From Segatella hominis (GTDB lineage Bacteria > Bacteroidota > Bacteroidia > Bacteroidales > Bacteroidaceae): a stretch of 64,000 nt of DNA. Below, in pieces: positions 1-7,742 of this stretch. The stretch is from positions 353,501 to 417,500 of the forward strand of contig NZ_CP137559.1 of NCBI RefSeq assembly GCF_019249725.2. The letters are read 5' to 3'. The notes below the pieces were generated by a model that made no database searches, was not told where the DNA came from, and saw only the letters and a list, made by a program, of their open reading frames with translations. Position 1 is the first letter of the stretch. Each line of letters starts with the position of its first letter. A program made the position numbers and the translations under genes.

Positions 1-590
1 CCAGGGTTAGTGATGACTTCCACCGACTTGATGTTGTCGGAATGCAAACGGTCCAGCTCGCTCTTGTCTCTCATCTGTCGTCCATTGATATAGATAACAG
101 GCTCACCGCGACCGAATACCTTGATGCTGCCATTCTGGGCAGACACGTTAGGGATGCGGTCGAGCAGGTTCTCCATGGTTCCTGCCTTCTCAAGTACGGA
201 TCCGACAATGGTTGTTGTCATTCCGCCATTCTTCAGGATAGTCTTAGGCAGGGATGACTTCACGACAACTTCGCCGAGCATCTTACTGTCTTCTTCCATC
301 TTGATAATGCCCACATTCTCACCTGTGCAATCCTTGCAGATTGTCTTATAGCCTACGGATGTCACCTTGATGATTCCGCCGTTGCAGGAAGAGTCGATGA
401 CAAAGCTGCCATCTTCTCCACTCACTGCGCCCTTGACGAAAGCCGAGTCTGTTCTATTCAATAATACTACATTGGCAAGCGCCAAAGGTTCTCCCTTGGT
501 ATTCATCACCTTGCCGATGATATTCTGTGCCATCATCGGAGTCATAGCCGAGAGGCACAACGCTGTGGTAAAAATTACTTTTTCCTTCAT
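1..590 (-). CDS. TonB-dependent receptor-like outer-membrane protein, N-terminal part
   Basis: The reverse strand is open from an ATG at 590 to the window edge, about 196 residues, so the protein is incomplete here. It begins with a signal peptide (MKEKVIFTTALCLSAMTPM, cleavage near AQN), continues with a carboxypeptidase-regulatory-like domain (NIIGKVMNTKGEPLALANV) and then a receptor plug segment (VVVKSSLP, later IYINGRQM and VEVITNPG). This is the layout of the outer-membrane beta-barrel family related to TonB receptors. The barrel lies outside the window. The same plug signature is found in the proteins at 7743, 14099 and 16181. Substrate unknown. Confidence 0.85.
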   Translation of the reverse strand, partial: MKEKVIFTTALCLSAMTPMMAQNIIGKVMNTKGEPLALANVVLLNRTDSAFVKGAVSGEDGSFVIDSSCNGGIIKVTSVGYKTICKDCTGENVGIIKMEEDSKMLGEVVVKSSLPKTILKNGGMTTTIVGSVLEKAGTMENLLDRIPNVSAQNGSIKVFGRGEPVIYINGRQMRDKSELDRLHSDNIKSVEVITNP

Positions 591-628
591 ATTGCTACAG
601 TTTTGCTTGATTCTTTATTTTTCTGCTG

Positions 629-636
629 CAAAAGTA
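629..636 (-). promoter_or_regulatory. -7 box TACTTTTG for the receptor-like gene
   Basis: CAAAAGTA on the + strand reads TACTTTTG on the minus strand, about 40 nt before the ATG at 590. It matches the Bacteroidetes TAnnTTTG element. No TTTG is seen at 19-21 nt upstream, which would fit a promoter needing an activator. Confidence 0.6.
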
Positions 637-660
637 TAGCTTTATATGAAAAAGCCTTTG

Positions 661-712
661 ACACAAAAGTGTATTTCTCAAGAGTGCGGCTTAAGAATTA
701 CACTTTTGTGTA
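661..712. promoter_or_regulatory. Paired palindromic operators upstream of the receptor-like gene
   Basis: ACACAAAAGTGTA (661-673) and TACACTTTTGTGT (699-711) are perfect inverted copies. Each is itself palindromic (ACAC-AAAA-GTGT), which suits two binding sites for one dimeric regulator better than a simple stem. The centres are 39 bp apart and the nearer copy begins 24 nt upstream of the -7 box at 629-636. The pair could instead form a terminator for the ATPase gene that ends at 776. Confidence 0.45.
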
Positions 713-775
713 TAAAAAGAAAGAATAGATAGCGCCTGGTGATAGGGGATAAATAAGGTAAAAGCATTTTTTATC

Positions 776-2341
776 TTATGCTTTTTCGATTACCCAATTT
801 TCGATATTCCCAGTTTTACTGTCGAAGTTGATGCCGACCTTGGTTATTGGCTTGCCGCTTAGCGCAAATCGTTTGTGATAGTTCTTCAGGTTGATTTGCT
901 GCATTGCAGACTTCGCGCTCCTGTCCAGCTTAATCTCCAACAGGAAAAGGTCTGTATGGGTGAGCAATACGATGTCAACTCTGCCGTTGGGTGTATGAAC
1001 TTCAACGTCCACCTGATAGTCTGTAAGCAGAGAGAATATGATGAAGAGCATCTGCTGGTAATGTCCCTCATAATGAGCGTTGTTGCAGTAAGGAACAGTT
1101 CCCAGGAATGTTTGGAGTAAGGTTAATGCCTCCTCCATATTCTGCTTATCCAATGCCTGTGCGATACGACGGGCTGTATTGGTTGTTGCAAGCGTATTCT
1201 GTGTGACGTATGATGGAATCAGTGCCTTGGTCAGTCCCATTTTTACCTCCTTGTTAGGAACATCAAGAACGTAATAGTTGTAGTCTTCATGATATTCCTT
1301 GATGGTGATATATCCACTTTGGTAAAGCAGCGGCATGATGGTTGGCATATTCTCCGTAGGAGCATCAAACTCACTGGCATCAGCCTCCACTCGGGTGATG
1401 ATATCTGTAGGAACTACTTGATATTTGCGCATCATATTGATGAGATAAGTTGGAGTGCCGGAAGTAAACCAATAGGATCCGAACTTGTTTTCTGCAAAGC
1501 AATTCAGCAGGCTATATGGATTGAAGATATCGGGTGAGAATCTTGTGAAATGATAGCCGTCATAATTCTCTTTTAACTTGTCGATGACTTGTTCTTTCGT
1601 TATGTTTCTTCTTCGGGCAAGTTCGTCAATATCTTCCGACATCTGCATCAGAAGTTCTTCTTTGGTGATGCCACAGATACCAGCATAATCATCATTCATG
1701 GATATGTTGGTGATGTTGTTCAGTTCGCTGAAGATGCTGACTTGCGAGAACTTGGTGATGCCTGTCAGGAAGACAAAGCGTAGTTTAGCTTCGCTGAATT
1801 TCAGAGGACTGAAGAAGTTGCGCATGATATTGCGCAAGGTATCTAACTGTTCTTGCTCGTGAGCCACATCCAGTATGGGCGCATCATATTCATCAATAAG
1901 CACGACTACCTGTTTTCCGGATTTCTCGTATGTAGTATTGATCAGTTCTGTCAATCGGTTATTGGCATCAATTTGTGGCTGTGTGATACCCCATTTCTTT
2001 TCTTCTGTTTCCAGTATGAATGCGAGATATCTCTCCAGCTGTTCTTTATTCATGTGTTTGCCTCCGCTCAAATCAAAGTGGAGCACAGGATATTCTGTCC
2101 ACTCCTTTTCCAGCTTTTCGATGGCAAGACCATTGAATAAGTCTTTCTTGCCTTCAAAGTAACTCTGGAGGGTGGTGAGAAACAGGGATTTTCCAAAGCG
2201 GCGTGGACGTCCCAAGAAGAAATAGGTACCGCTGGTGTGCGTCAGGCGGTAAACGTATTCCGTCTTGTCGATATAGAGCTTGTTTTCCTTGCGGATTCGC
2301 TCGAAAGTCTGTATGCCTAATGGATATAACTTAAGTGCCAT
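776..2341 (-). CDS. AAA-ATPase-like / PD-(D/E)XK nuclease family protein
   Basis: A 521-residue protein of a family very common in Prevotella and Bacteroides. The N-terminal ATPase-like domain shows a Walker A-like GRPRRFGKS near residues 44-52 and a Walker B-like VVLIDEYDAPI near 145-155. The C-terminal nuclease-like domain has D...(x)n...ExK (VDIVLLTHTDLFLLEIKLD, about residues 455-472), as in the PDDEXK_9 group. The real cellular role of this family is not established; links to mobile or defence functions are often suggested. A -7 box TACATTTG lies at 2375-2368. The reading frame is intact. Confidence 0.85.
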   Translation of the reverse strand: MALKLYPLGIQTFERIRKENKLYIDKTEYVYRLTHTSGTYFFLGRPRRFGKSLFLTTLQSYFEGKKDLFNGLAIEKLEKEWTEYPVLHFDLSGGKHMNKEQLERYLAFILETEEKKWGITQPQIDANNRLTELINTTYEKSGKQVVVLIDEYDAPILDVAHEQEQLDTLRNIMRNFFSPLKFSEAKLRFVFLTGITKFSQVSIFSELNNITNISMNDDYAGICGITKEELLMQMSEDIDELARRRNITKEQVIDKLKENYDGYHFTRFSPDIFNPYSLLNCFAENKFGSYWFTSGTPTYLINMMRKYQVVPTDIITRVEADASEFDAPTENMPTIMPLLYQSGYITIKEYHEDYNYYVLDVPNKEVKMGLTKALIPSYVTQNTLATTNTARRIAQALDKQNMEEALTLLQTFLGTVPYCNNAHYEGHYQQMLFIIFSLLTDYQVDVEVHTPNGRVDIVLLTHTDLFLLEIKLDRSAKSAMQQINLKNYHKRFALSGKPITKVGINFDSKTGNIENWVIEKA

Positions 2342-2367
2342 AATCTTCGATGTTTATATTTTCACCA

Positions 2368-2375
2368 CAAATGTA
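2368..2375 (-). promoter_or_regulatory. -7 box TACATTTG for the AAA-ATPase-like gene
   Basis: TACATTTG on the minus strand lies 26 nt before the ATG at 2341, a normal position for a Bacteroidetes promoter. Confidence 0.5.
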
Positions 2376-2495
2376 CAATTATTATTTGATATATGCAAAT
2401 AATCAAGCGCTTTTATGTTCTTTAACAATTTTTCGTGCAGTATTCATGCTGGTTTCATATCTATATATGGATAAATTGTGCAAAATAATATACTC

Positions 2496-4214
2496 ATGGA
2501 TTCAAATATACAAACTTTAGTATTTAAAGCAAAACAAGGAGATAATAGTGCTTTCAGCACATTGTATCAGATATATTATCCTAAAATGAAAGGTATATGT
2601 ATCAATATTCTTAAAGAGGACAAGGATGTCATTGATGACCTTGTCCAAGATGCATTTATACTAGCGCTTGTATCTTTGAAAGATTTGAAGAATCCTAACA
2701 GATTCGGTCAATGGCTTACAAGTATAACTTCTAATCTTGCATTAAAATACAAAGAAAAGGGTAATACATTTAGATATATTTCTTTATCAGACATAGATGA
2801 AAGTGTGATTGACAGCTGTGATGATTGTAGAAATACAGTATCTTCTATCCAATACGAGGATATTATGGCTGAAATTGATAAATTACCAGTTGGATACAAA
2901 AAGGTATTCAAGCTTTCTGTGCTAGATGGTTTGTCTCATCAGGAAATTGCAAAGTTGCTTGATATAGCTCCACACAGTTCTTCTTCGCAATTAGCGAGAG
3001 CTAAGGCTTTGTTGAGAAACAAATTGAGCAAGAGAACAATACTAATTATGGTATTGGTTCTCATCATTATTCCTGTATATAAGCAACTTATAACCAAAAA
3101 ACAGCTTATTTCAGAAAATGATACCAATATAACACGCAGACGTAAAATAAAAGGTCCAGTTAGTCCAGCATCAAAGAACGATGTTGACTCTACAAACTGT
3201 ACCCCAAAGCAGAATCCATGTACTCATTATCACAAGATACTAACCATAGAGACTATAGCAGCAATGCGTGATGACACAACGGAAATAAAACATAATATAA
3301 TTGCAAATATAACAGATACATTGCAAGATGAAAAGCAGTTTGCTGTAAATAGAACTGATAGTATCTTGGTAAAAGATTCTATCATCGCCCCTAATCTCTA
3401 TAAGGAATCATGGATTACAGAAAATCTTGAGGTTCACAAAAAGAATAAGTGGCAATTACTGGCTGCAGGTTCTTTGGGTACGACTCTTGTACAGAGTGTA
3501 TGTAAGTTTATGAAAAGTAACGATATTACTAGTGATTTGCCTTCTGGTCCGGACCTGCCAACAGGCCCAACCATCCCTTCAGGGAAGTATTTCACGACAT
3601 GGGAAGACTATGCAAAAGAGCTACATCGCATATCCCAGGCAGACCCTACTACAGAAAATGTAGCCATGGCAGATATTGCAGACCACAATAGTGGAGAAAT
3701 AGTAGAAGTAGAACATCATGACAAGCCAATAACATTGAGCATTGCTGTAAATAAAAACATAGGTAAAAGATGGAGTTTAGAGACAGGACTTCAATATTCT
3801 TATCTGAAATCATATCTCATTCTTGGTACTGGCAGCTATCGTGTTGACAAGGAACAAAAGCTCCACTATCTTGGTGTTCCTTTCAAACTGTCTTATCAAT
3901 TTATGAAGTTCAAGAGATTGTCAACTTATGGTTCTGTAGGCACTGGAATTCTGATTCCTATATATGGAAAAACTGATGCAGATTATATCGTTGGAGATAA
4001 GTCTGCATACACAACAGATTGGAAACTGACGCTCCCGATACAGTGGTCTGTAAATACAAACATCGGAATCCAATATCAGTTTGCACCAAATCTGAATCTG
4101 TTTATAGAACCAACCATGAATTGGTACATTCCGAATGGTAGCTGTATTAAGAATGCTTGGACAGAACGTCCATTCACATTTACCGTTCCGTTTGGAATAA
4201 GGTTCTCTTGGTAA
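2496..4214 (+). CDS. Sigma-70-family factor fused to a membrane helix and an outer-membrane beta-barrel
   Basis: One uninterrupted frame of 572 residues from ATG 2496 (a GTG at 2478 would add six). Numbered from that GTG: sigma region 2 at about 24-95 (DDLVQDAFILALVSLKDL, then FGQWLTSITSNLALKYKEK); region 4 helix-turn-helix at about 130-183 (LPVGYKKVFKLSVLDGLSHQEIAKLL); a single hydrophobic helix at about 187-205 (TILIMVLVLIIIPVYKQL); a polar, probably disordered linker to about 320; then alternating beta strands from about 323 to 578 ending FGIRFSW, with a terminal aromatic typical of outer-membrane barrels. In Bacteroides similar barrels belong to dual-membrane-spanning anti-sigma proteins encoded next to a sigma gene. 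Here the sigma factor itself carries the barrel and no anti-sigma domain is seen. No TAnnTTTG box is visible in the 150 bp upstream. Confidence 0.85.
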   Translation: MDSNIQTLVFKAKQGDNSAFSTLYQIYYPKMKGICINILKEDKDVIDDLVQDAFILALVSLKDLKNPNRFGQWLTSITSNLALKYKEKGNTFRYISLSDIDESVIDSCDDCRNTVSSIQYEDIMAEIDKLPVGYKKVFKLSVLDGLSHQEIAKLLDIAPHSSSSQLARAKALLRNKLSKRTILIMVLVLIIIPVYKQLITKKQLISENDTNITRRRKIKGPVSPASKNDVDSTNCTPKQNPCTHYHKILTIETIAAMRDDTTEIKHNIIANITDTLQDEKQFAVNRTDSILVKDSIIAPNLYKESWITENLEVHKKNKWQLLAAGSLGTTLVQSVCKFMKSNDITSDLPSGPDLPTGPTIPSGKYFTTWEDYAKELHRISQADPTTENVAMADIADHNSGEIVEVEHHDKPITLSIAVNKNIGKRWSLETGLQYSYLKSYLILGTGSYRVDKEQKLHYLGVPFKLSYQFMKFKRLSTYGSVGTGILIPIYGKTDADYIVGDKSAYTTDWKLTLPIQWSVNTNIGIQYQFAPNLNLFIEPTMNWYIPNGSCIKNAWTERPFTFTVPFGIRFSW

Positions 4215-4288
4215 AAAGTCTCTTTTTGCATGCAGTCTTTTTGGCAAATTTGTATCTATATGATAAAAGGTCAAAACATTATATAGAT

Positions 4289-5083
4289 ATGCAGAAAAGA
4301 CATACAGATAGAAAAATGTACTTCCATGACTTGGAAATTACATCAAAAGAGTTTTACGTCAGCTACTTATCAACTTTCAAAAAGTTGACTTCGGAAAGTA
4401 GAGTATTAGAGGTGGGTTGTGGCGAAGGAGGCAATTTAGTCCCCTTTGCCCAACTTGGCTGTAGAGTTACAGGAATAGACATAGCTGAATGCAGAATAAT
4501 AGATGCGAAAGCATACTTTTCGGAAATCTGCGAAAATGCCACATTCGTGTGTTGCGACTTTATGAAATACCATGCGCCAATCAATGAAGAGGAAAAGTTT
4601 GACGTGATACTATTACATGATGTAATAGAACATGTTCCAGCGAAAGGAAAATTTCTGTTACACCTCAAAAGTTTTCTAAAGTCAACAGGCGTTCTCTTTG
4701 TCGGATTCCCTGCATGGCAGATGCCGTTTGGTGGACATCAACAGATTTGCCGAAGCAAACTCTGTTCGCACTTTCCATTCATACATTTGTTACCAAACTC
4801 TATGTATAATTCATTATTGAAACTATGCAAAGAGGAAGAGGGTACTATAAGCGAGCTGATGAGCATAAAAGAGTGCAGGACAAGTATAGAGTTATTTGAA
4901 AAATTGATAAAAAGATGTGAATTCTCTGTTGTTGACAAGAAGTTTTGGTTTATCAATCCTCATTATAAGCAGAAGTTCCAGCTTACTCCATCGCTGTTGC
5001 CTCGTTTTGTTTGGAAAATTAAGTATGCAAGAAATTTCTTCACTACTTCTTGTTGGTACATATTGAATTTGAGCAATACGTAA
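4289..5083 (+). CDS. Class I SAM-dependent methyltransferase
   Basis: 264 residues from ATG 4289. The frame is open back to 4157, but that earlier start would lie inside the sigma-barrel gene. Motif I is clear (RVLEVGCGEGGNLVPFAQLG, then TGIDIAE), followed by CDFMKYH and the motif-IV-like DVILLHDVIEHV, placing it in the Methyltransf_11/23 type of Rossmann methyltransferases. The substrate cannot be read from sequence. It follows the sigma-barrel gene by 74 nt on the same strand, so the two may be co-transcribed; whether it is a functional partner is unknown. Confidence 0.8.
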   Translation: MQKRHTDRKMYFHDLEITSKEFYVSYLSTFKKLTSESRVLEVGCGEGGNLVPFAQLGCRVTGIDIAECRIIDAKAYFSEICENATFVCCDFMKYHAPINEEEKFDVILLHDVIEHVPAKGKFLLHLKSFLKSTGVLFVGFPAWQMPFGGHQQICRSKLCSHFPFIHLLPNSMYNSLLKLCKEEEGTISELMSIKECRTSIELFEKLIKRCEFSVVDKKFWFINPHYKQKFQLTPSLLPRFVWKIKYARNFFTTSCWYILNLSNT

Positions 5084-5202
5084 AAGTAATACTCTCTTGT
5101 AGAGTGATAGAATATAAAAAAGTAAAAAGAGAAATCTCATGCAAGTTTTGAAAACGAGTTGCGTTTATTAATTAGTTATAACCCTTTAATATAAAGAAGC
5201 GT

Positions 5203-6000
5203 ATGAAAATTAGAATGATTCTTATGGCATTAGCAGCTTTGCTCTGTTTGACAAGTTGTAGCGATGATGATTCTGGAATTCAGCTCACTGAAGACGAAGT
5301 AACCGGTGATATAATTACTGGTAAGCAGATTGTTATTAACACTCTTACAACCTATACCGATAGTGGCAGCAAGGTGAATGTTAATGGAGCTAAAGGTAAA
5401 GTATCAGCAACTTCTTCTGATGATAGTGTTGCCAAGGTTTCGTGTTCTTCAAATGAGTCTGAGAAGGAGATATACGTAAGTGGCGTTTCTGAGGGAAATG
5501 CTACTATAACCGTAACCGACTCAGACGGAAACTCTGCTATCTTAAAGGTAGAAGTAAAAAATTGGACTGCCCGTTGGAAGATATATAGAACGATGTATGT
5601 GGTAAATAGAAAATGTTTAGTTGAAGGCGTTTCTTCCGAGGATTCCGCAGCTATCGCAGCCGATGCCATAGAGAACGACAAGTTCTATAAATATTATACT
5701 TTCCGTACTCCTACTAATAATCCTTTTGGTGTTATAACCAAAAGACTTACCATAACTGACAGTGAAGGAAATACTCGTATGGAGGGAGTTCTTAACATCC
5801 AACAAAATGCTGATAATACAGAAGTTTGGTATTTGTTGCCTTTCAAAGATTATAGAGCAGTTGTCTTGGCTACATTCTATAGTGACGGTGAGAGTATCTT
5901 TAAAGATGTGACAGATAATTATAAGAAGACTTATCCTCACATTAAAAAGGTCGAGCTACAAGCCATTTGTGCAATAGAGGAATTGGAGCCGGACAAATAA
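5203..6000 (+). CDS. Lipoprotein with a bacterial Ig-like (BIG2-type) domain
   Basis: 265 residues. The N-terminus is a lipoprotein signal, MALAALLCLTSC followed by SDDDSG, with Cys about residue 20 as the lipidated residue. Residues about 35-115 resemble a BIG2 domain (SDDSVAKVSCSS, VSGVSEGNATITVTDSDGN). The remainder is not recognised. It would be anchored in the outer membrane, possibly surface exposed. A strong hairpin terminator follows at 6034-6075. Confidence 0.75.
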   Translation: MKIRMILMALAALLCLTSCSDDDSGIQLTEDEVTGDIITGKQIVINTLTTYTDSGSKVNVNGAKGKVSATSSDDSVAKVSCSSNESEKEIYVSGVSEGNATITVTDSDGNSAILKVEVKNWTARWKIYRTMYVVNRKCLVEGVSSEDSAAIAADAIENDKFYKYYTFRTPTNNPFGVITKRLTITDSEGNTRMEGVLNIQQNADNTEVWYLLPFKDYRAVVLATFYSDGESIFKDVTDNYKKTYPHIKKVELQAICAIEELEPDK

Positions 6001-6033
6001 GTAAGAGTGTTTCTTGTAATATTTTTGTGGATA

Positions 6034-6075
6034 AATCCCGAGGAAAGATTTCTAAAGAAACGTTTCCTCGGGATT
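6034..6075. terminator. Bidirectional hairpin terminator
   Basis: AATCCCGAGGAAA (6034-6046) pairs perfectly with TTTCCTCGGGATT (6063-6075) between the convergent lipoprotein gene and the gene ending at 6126. Confidence 0.8.
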
Positions 6076-6125
6076 GTTGTATTTATACAATCCCAAGAAG
6101 CTCGTGAGGATATCTTCAAAGCAGA

Positions 6126-6683
6126 TTAATATGCCCCTAAAACCTTCCAGTCGTCTATGAGTTTGAACAGTCGGGGCATGGCTGGCTTGTAACTGTCGGG
6201 ATAGGTGAGGGAATAAACGAAGAGTATTCTGCCACTCTTGATGAATTTATCGTAATGACTGTAGCCATCTACTCTTACTCCGTTTTCATAGACAGGACCA
6301 GAGAGGATGAATGCCTTATTCGATGCCTGCATCGTCCTTTCCGAATGAAGCTTCTGGGCTAGAGAATCGGCACAAGCCTGGAGGGTATTGCTATAGTTAT
6401 GGGTAACGTAACTCTCCAGGATGATATTGGCATGATTAGTGAATGAGAAGCGGGCATAGCCCTGGTATCCCGATACCGAAGTATCCTCCTGTTGGAAGAA
6501 GCAAGGATATTTGACAACGTAGCCGAAGTCCGGATCATTGTATTCCTTCATGGGTGCCATCTCTACCTTGGTCTTGAAATCCGCCATCGGTGTATGTTTC
6601 TCTTTCGTAATCTCATGGTGATAGTTGATGATGAAATTTATCATCATCAGCAAGACAACTGCTATCAAAAAAATCTTCTTCAT
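6126..6683 (-). CDS. Small membrane-anchored protein of unknown function, target of the adjacent regulator
   Basis: 185 residues from ATG 6683. The upstream in-frame ATG at 6713 overlaps the -7 box at 6718-6711, so it cannot be in the transcript and 6683 is the start. An N-terminal hydrophobic segment (MKKIFLIAVVLLMMINFI) is a membrane anchor or signal peptide. The rest is soluble-looking (DPDFGYVVKYPCFF, GRILFVYSLTYPDSY) and resembles small Bacteroidetes proteins with a PsbP-like fold, though I cannot confirm this. Its promoter carries the same direct-repeat operator as the gene at 7743, so the two are probably co-regulated by the protein at 6777-7550. Confidence 0.75.
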   Translation of the reverse strand: MKKIFLIAVVLLMMINFIINYHHEITKEKHTPMADFKTKVEMAPMKEYNDPDFGYVVKYPCFFQQEDTSVSGYQGYARFSFTNHANIILESYVTHNYSNTLQACADSLAQKLHSERTMQASNKAFILSGPVYENGVRVDGYSHYDKFIKSGRILFVYSLTYPDSYKPAMPRLFKLIDDWKVLGAY

Positions 6684-6710
6684 ATCTTTGCCACTTTTAT
6701 ATTTTAGCAG

Positions 6711-6770
6711 CAAAGGTATGAAGAAGATGGGAAAAAGCCAAATAATAAGTATGACATTTGGCTGACATTT
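6711..6770 (-). promoter_or_regulatory. Promoter with 11-bp-spaced direct-repeat operator
   Basis: On the minus strand: AAATGTCA-GCC-AAATGTCA (6770-6752), then 33 nt, then the -7 box TACCTTTG (6718-6711), with TTTG at 6742-6739 (20-nt spacer). The operator geometry, including the 33-nt gap, is the same as at 7655-7714. Direct repeats with 11-bp period are what PhoB/OmpR-type winged helices bind. Confidence 0.8.
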
Positions 6771-6776
6771 CTGAAC

Positions 6777-7550
6777 TTATCTGATAATCAGTCGGTAAGA
6801 CTTGCCTCTTTCCGACTCAATCATGAGGTTGCTATTCTGCTCAATCACCGGTTTGATACGGCGAATCAAGGTATAGAGCGTTTCGCTGGCATCCGGTTTC
6901 TTGGGCCAAAGAGCATTACAAATCTCCTGTTTGGAGAGTTGATGATGCGTATTGTTGAAGAAGAGTTGCATCAGCTGGTGCTGCATCGGAGTAAACTTGA
7001 TGGCTTGTCCGTTTTCCTGATTGTAGAAGGAATCCTCGTCTTGAGAATAGCACATGGTACCGAACATATCAGCCTCATGATTCCAGGGTTGTTTTCTGCG
7101 ATGATAGTATAGCGATGCAATTGCCCAAATCATAGCCATGAGGGTAAGCGTCAAAGATGTCCGCTGGTTGCTCATACTCAAAACATCTGCCATCGAACAG
7201 TTAGCATAACTTTGGATAGAATGCTCGTTGAGGAGCATCTGTTTGCTGCTGAGCAGGTTGGCGCTATTTACCAGCTGAGAATTGTTCTTGCCTCTTCTTC
7301 TGTCTTCCATCACATAGCAGAGATTACTGGTCGATTTCAGCAGGTCGATGCTGAGATGTGAGCGGTAGCTCTGGATGGTATCAGGCGTAATCCATTGATA
7401 TTTATTTTCCTGAAGAGTCAGAGCCAAAGCTTTGTTCATATCTTGTACAATGGCATACTGTGCCTTGCGGTAGTTGCTCACGCTGGAGAATGCTGCAGAC
7501 ATCACAAGGATGGCGAAGATGAGGATGGAATGATATGCTTTCAACTTCAT
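6777..7550 (-). CDS. Membrane-integrated winged-helix transcription regulator (one-component sensor)
   Basis: 257 residues. A hydrophobic helix at about 8-24 (SILIFAILVMSAAF), a presumed periplasmic sensor region of about 100 residues, a second helix at about 131-148 (LTLTLMAMIWAIASLYYH), then a cytoplasmic C-terminal PhoB/OmpR-type winged helix at about 180-257 (LSKQEICNALWPKKPD, TLIRRIKPVI, IESERGKSYRL). There is no kinase or receiver domain, so signal sensing and DNA binding sit in one polypeptide, with the DNA-binding domain at the C-terminus (the reverse of ToxR). Both flanking genes have promoters with an 11-bp-period direct repeat suited to this domain; one operator lies only 6 bp beyond its stop codon. 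Confidence 0.85.
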   Translation of the reverse strand: MKLKAYHSILIFAILVMSAAFSSVSNYRKAQYAIVQDMNKALALTLQENKYQWITPDTIQSYRSHLSIDLLKSTSNLCYVMEDRRRGKNNSQLVNSANLLSSKQMLLNEHSIQSYANCSMADVLSMSNQRTSLTLTLMAMIWAIASLYYHRRKQPWNHEADMFGTMCYSQDEDSFYNQENGQAIKFTPMQHQLMQLFFNNTHHQLSKQEICNALWPKKPDASETLYTLIRRIKPVIEQNSNLMIESERGKSYRLIIR

Positions 7551-7593
7551 TTTTTATATCGTTTAAATCTGTTACTGTTTAACGAATCAATTG

Positions 7594-7601
7594 CAAAAGT
7601 A
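7594..7601 (-). promoter_or_regulatory. -7 box TACTTTTG for the membrane regulator
   Basis: CAAAAGTA on the + strand reads TACTTTTG on the minus strand, 43 nt before the ATG at 7550. It lies back to back with the divergent promoter of the barrel gene at 7743. Confidence 0.6.
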
Positions 7602-7654
7602 CAGAAATTCAATGAAAGTTGGTGTAAGTTTTGATGTAATTTTCGTTAATTGAT

Positions 7655-7714
7655 AAATGTCAGACTCATGTCAGCCATATTTTTCGCTTCGGTCTTCTCT
7701 TTTTGATACCTTTG
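7655..7714 (+). promoter_or_regulatory. Promoter with 11-bp-spaced direct-repeat operator
   Basis: AAATGTCA-GAC-TCATGTCA (7655-7673), 33 nt, then -7 box TACCTTTG (7707-7714). The -33 position carries TTCG (7683-7686) instead of TTTG, which would fit dependence on an activator bound just upstream. Matches the promoter at 6711-6770. Confidence 0.8.
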
Positions 7715-7742
7715 CAGCAGAAAACAAGTTTTAGAAAAGTAT

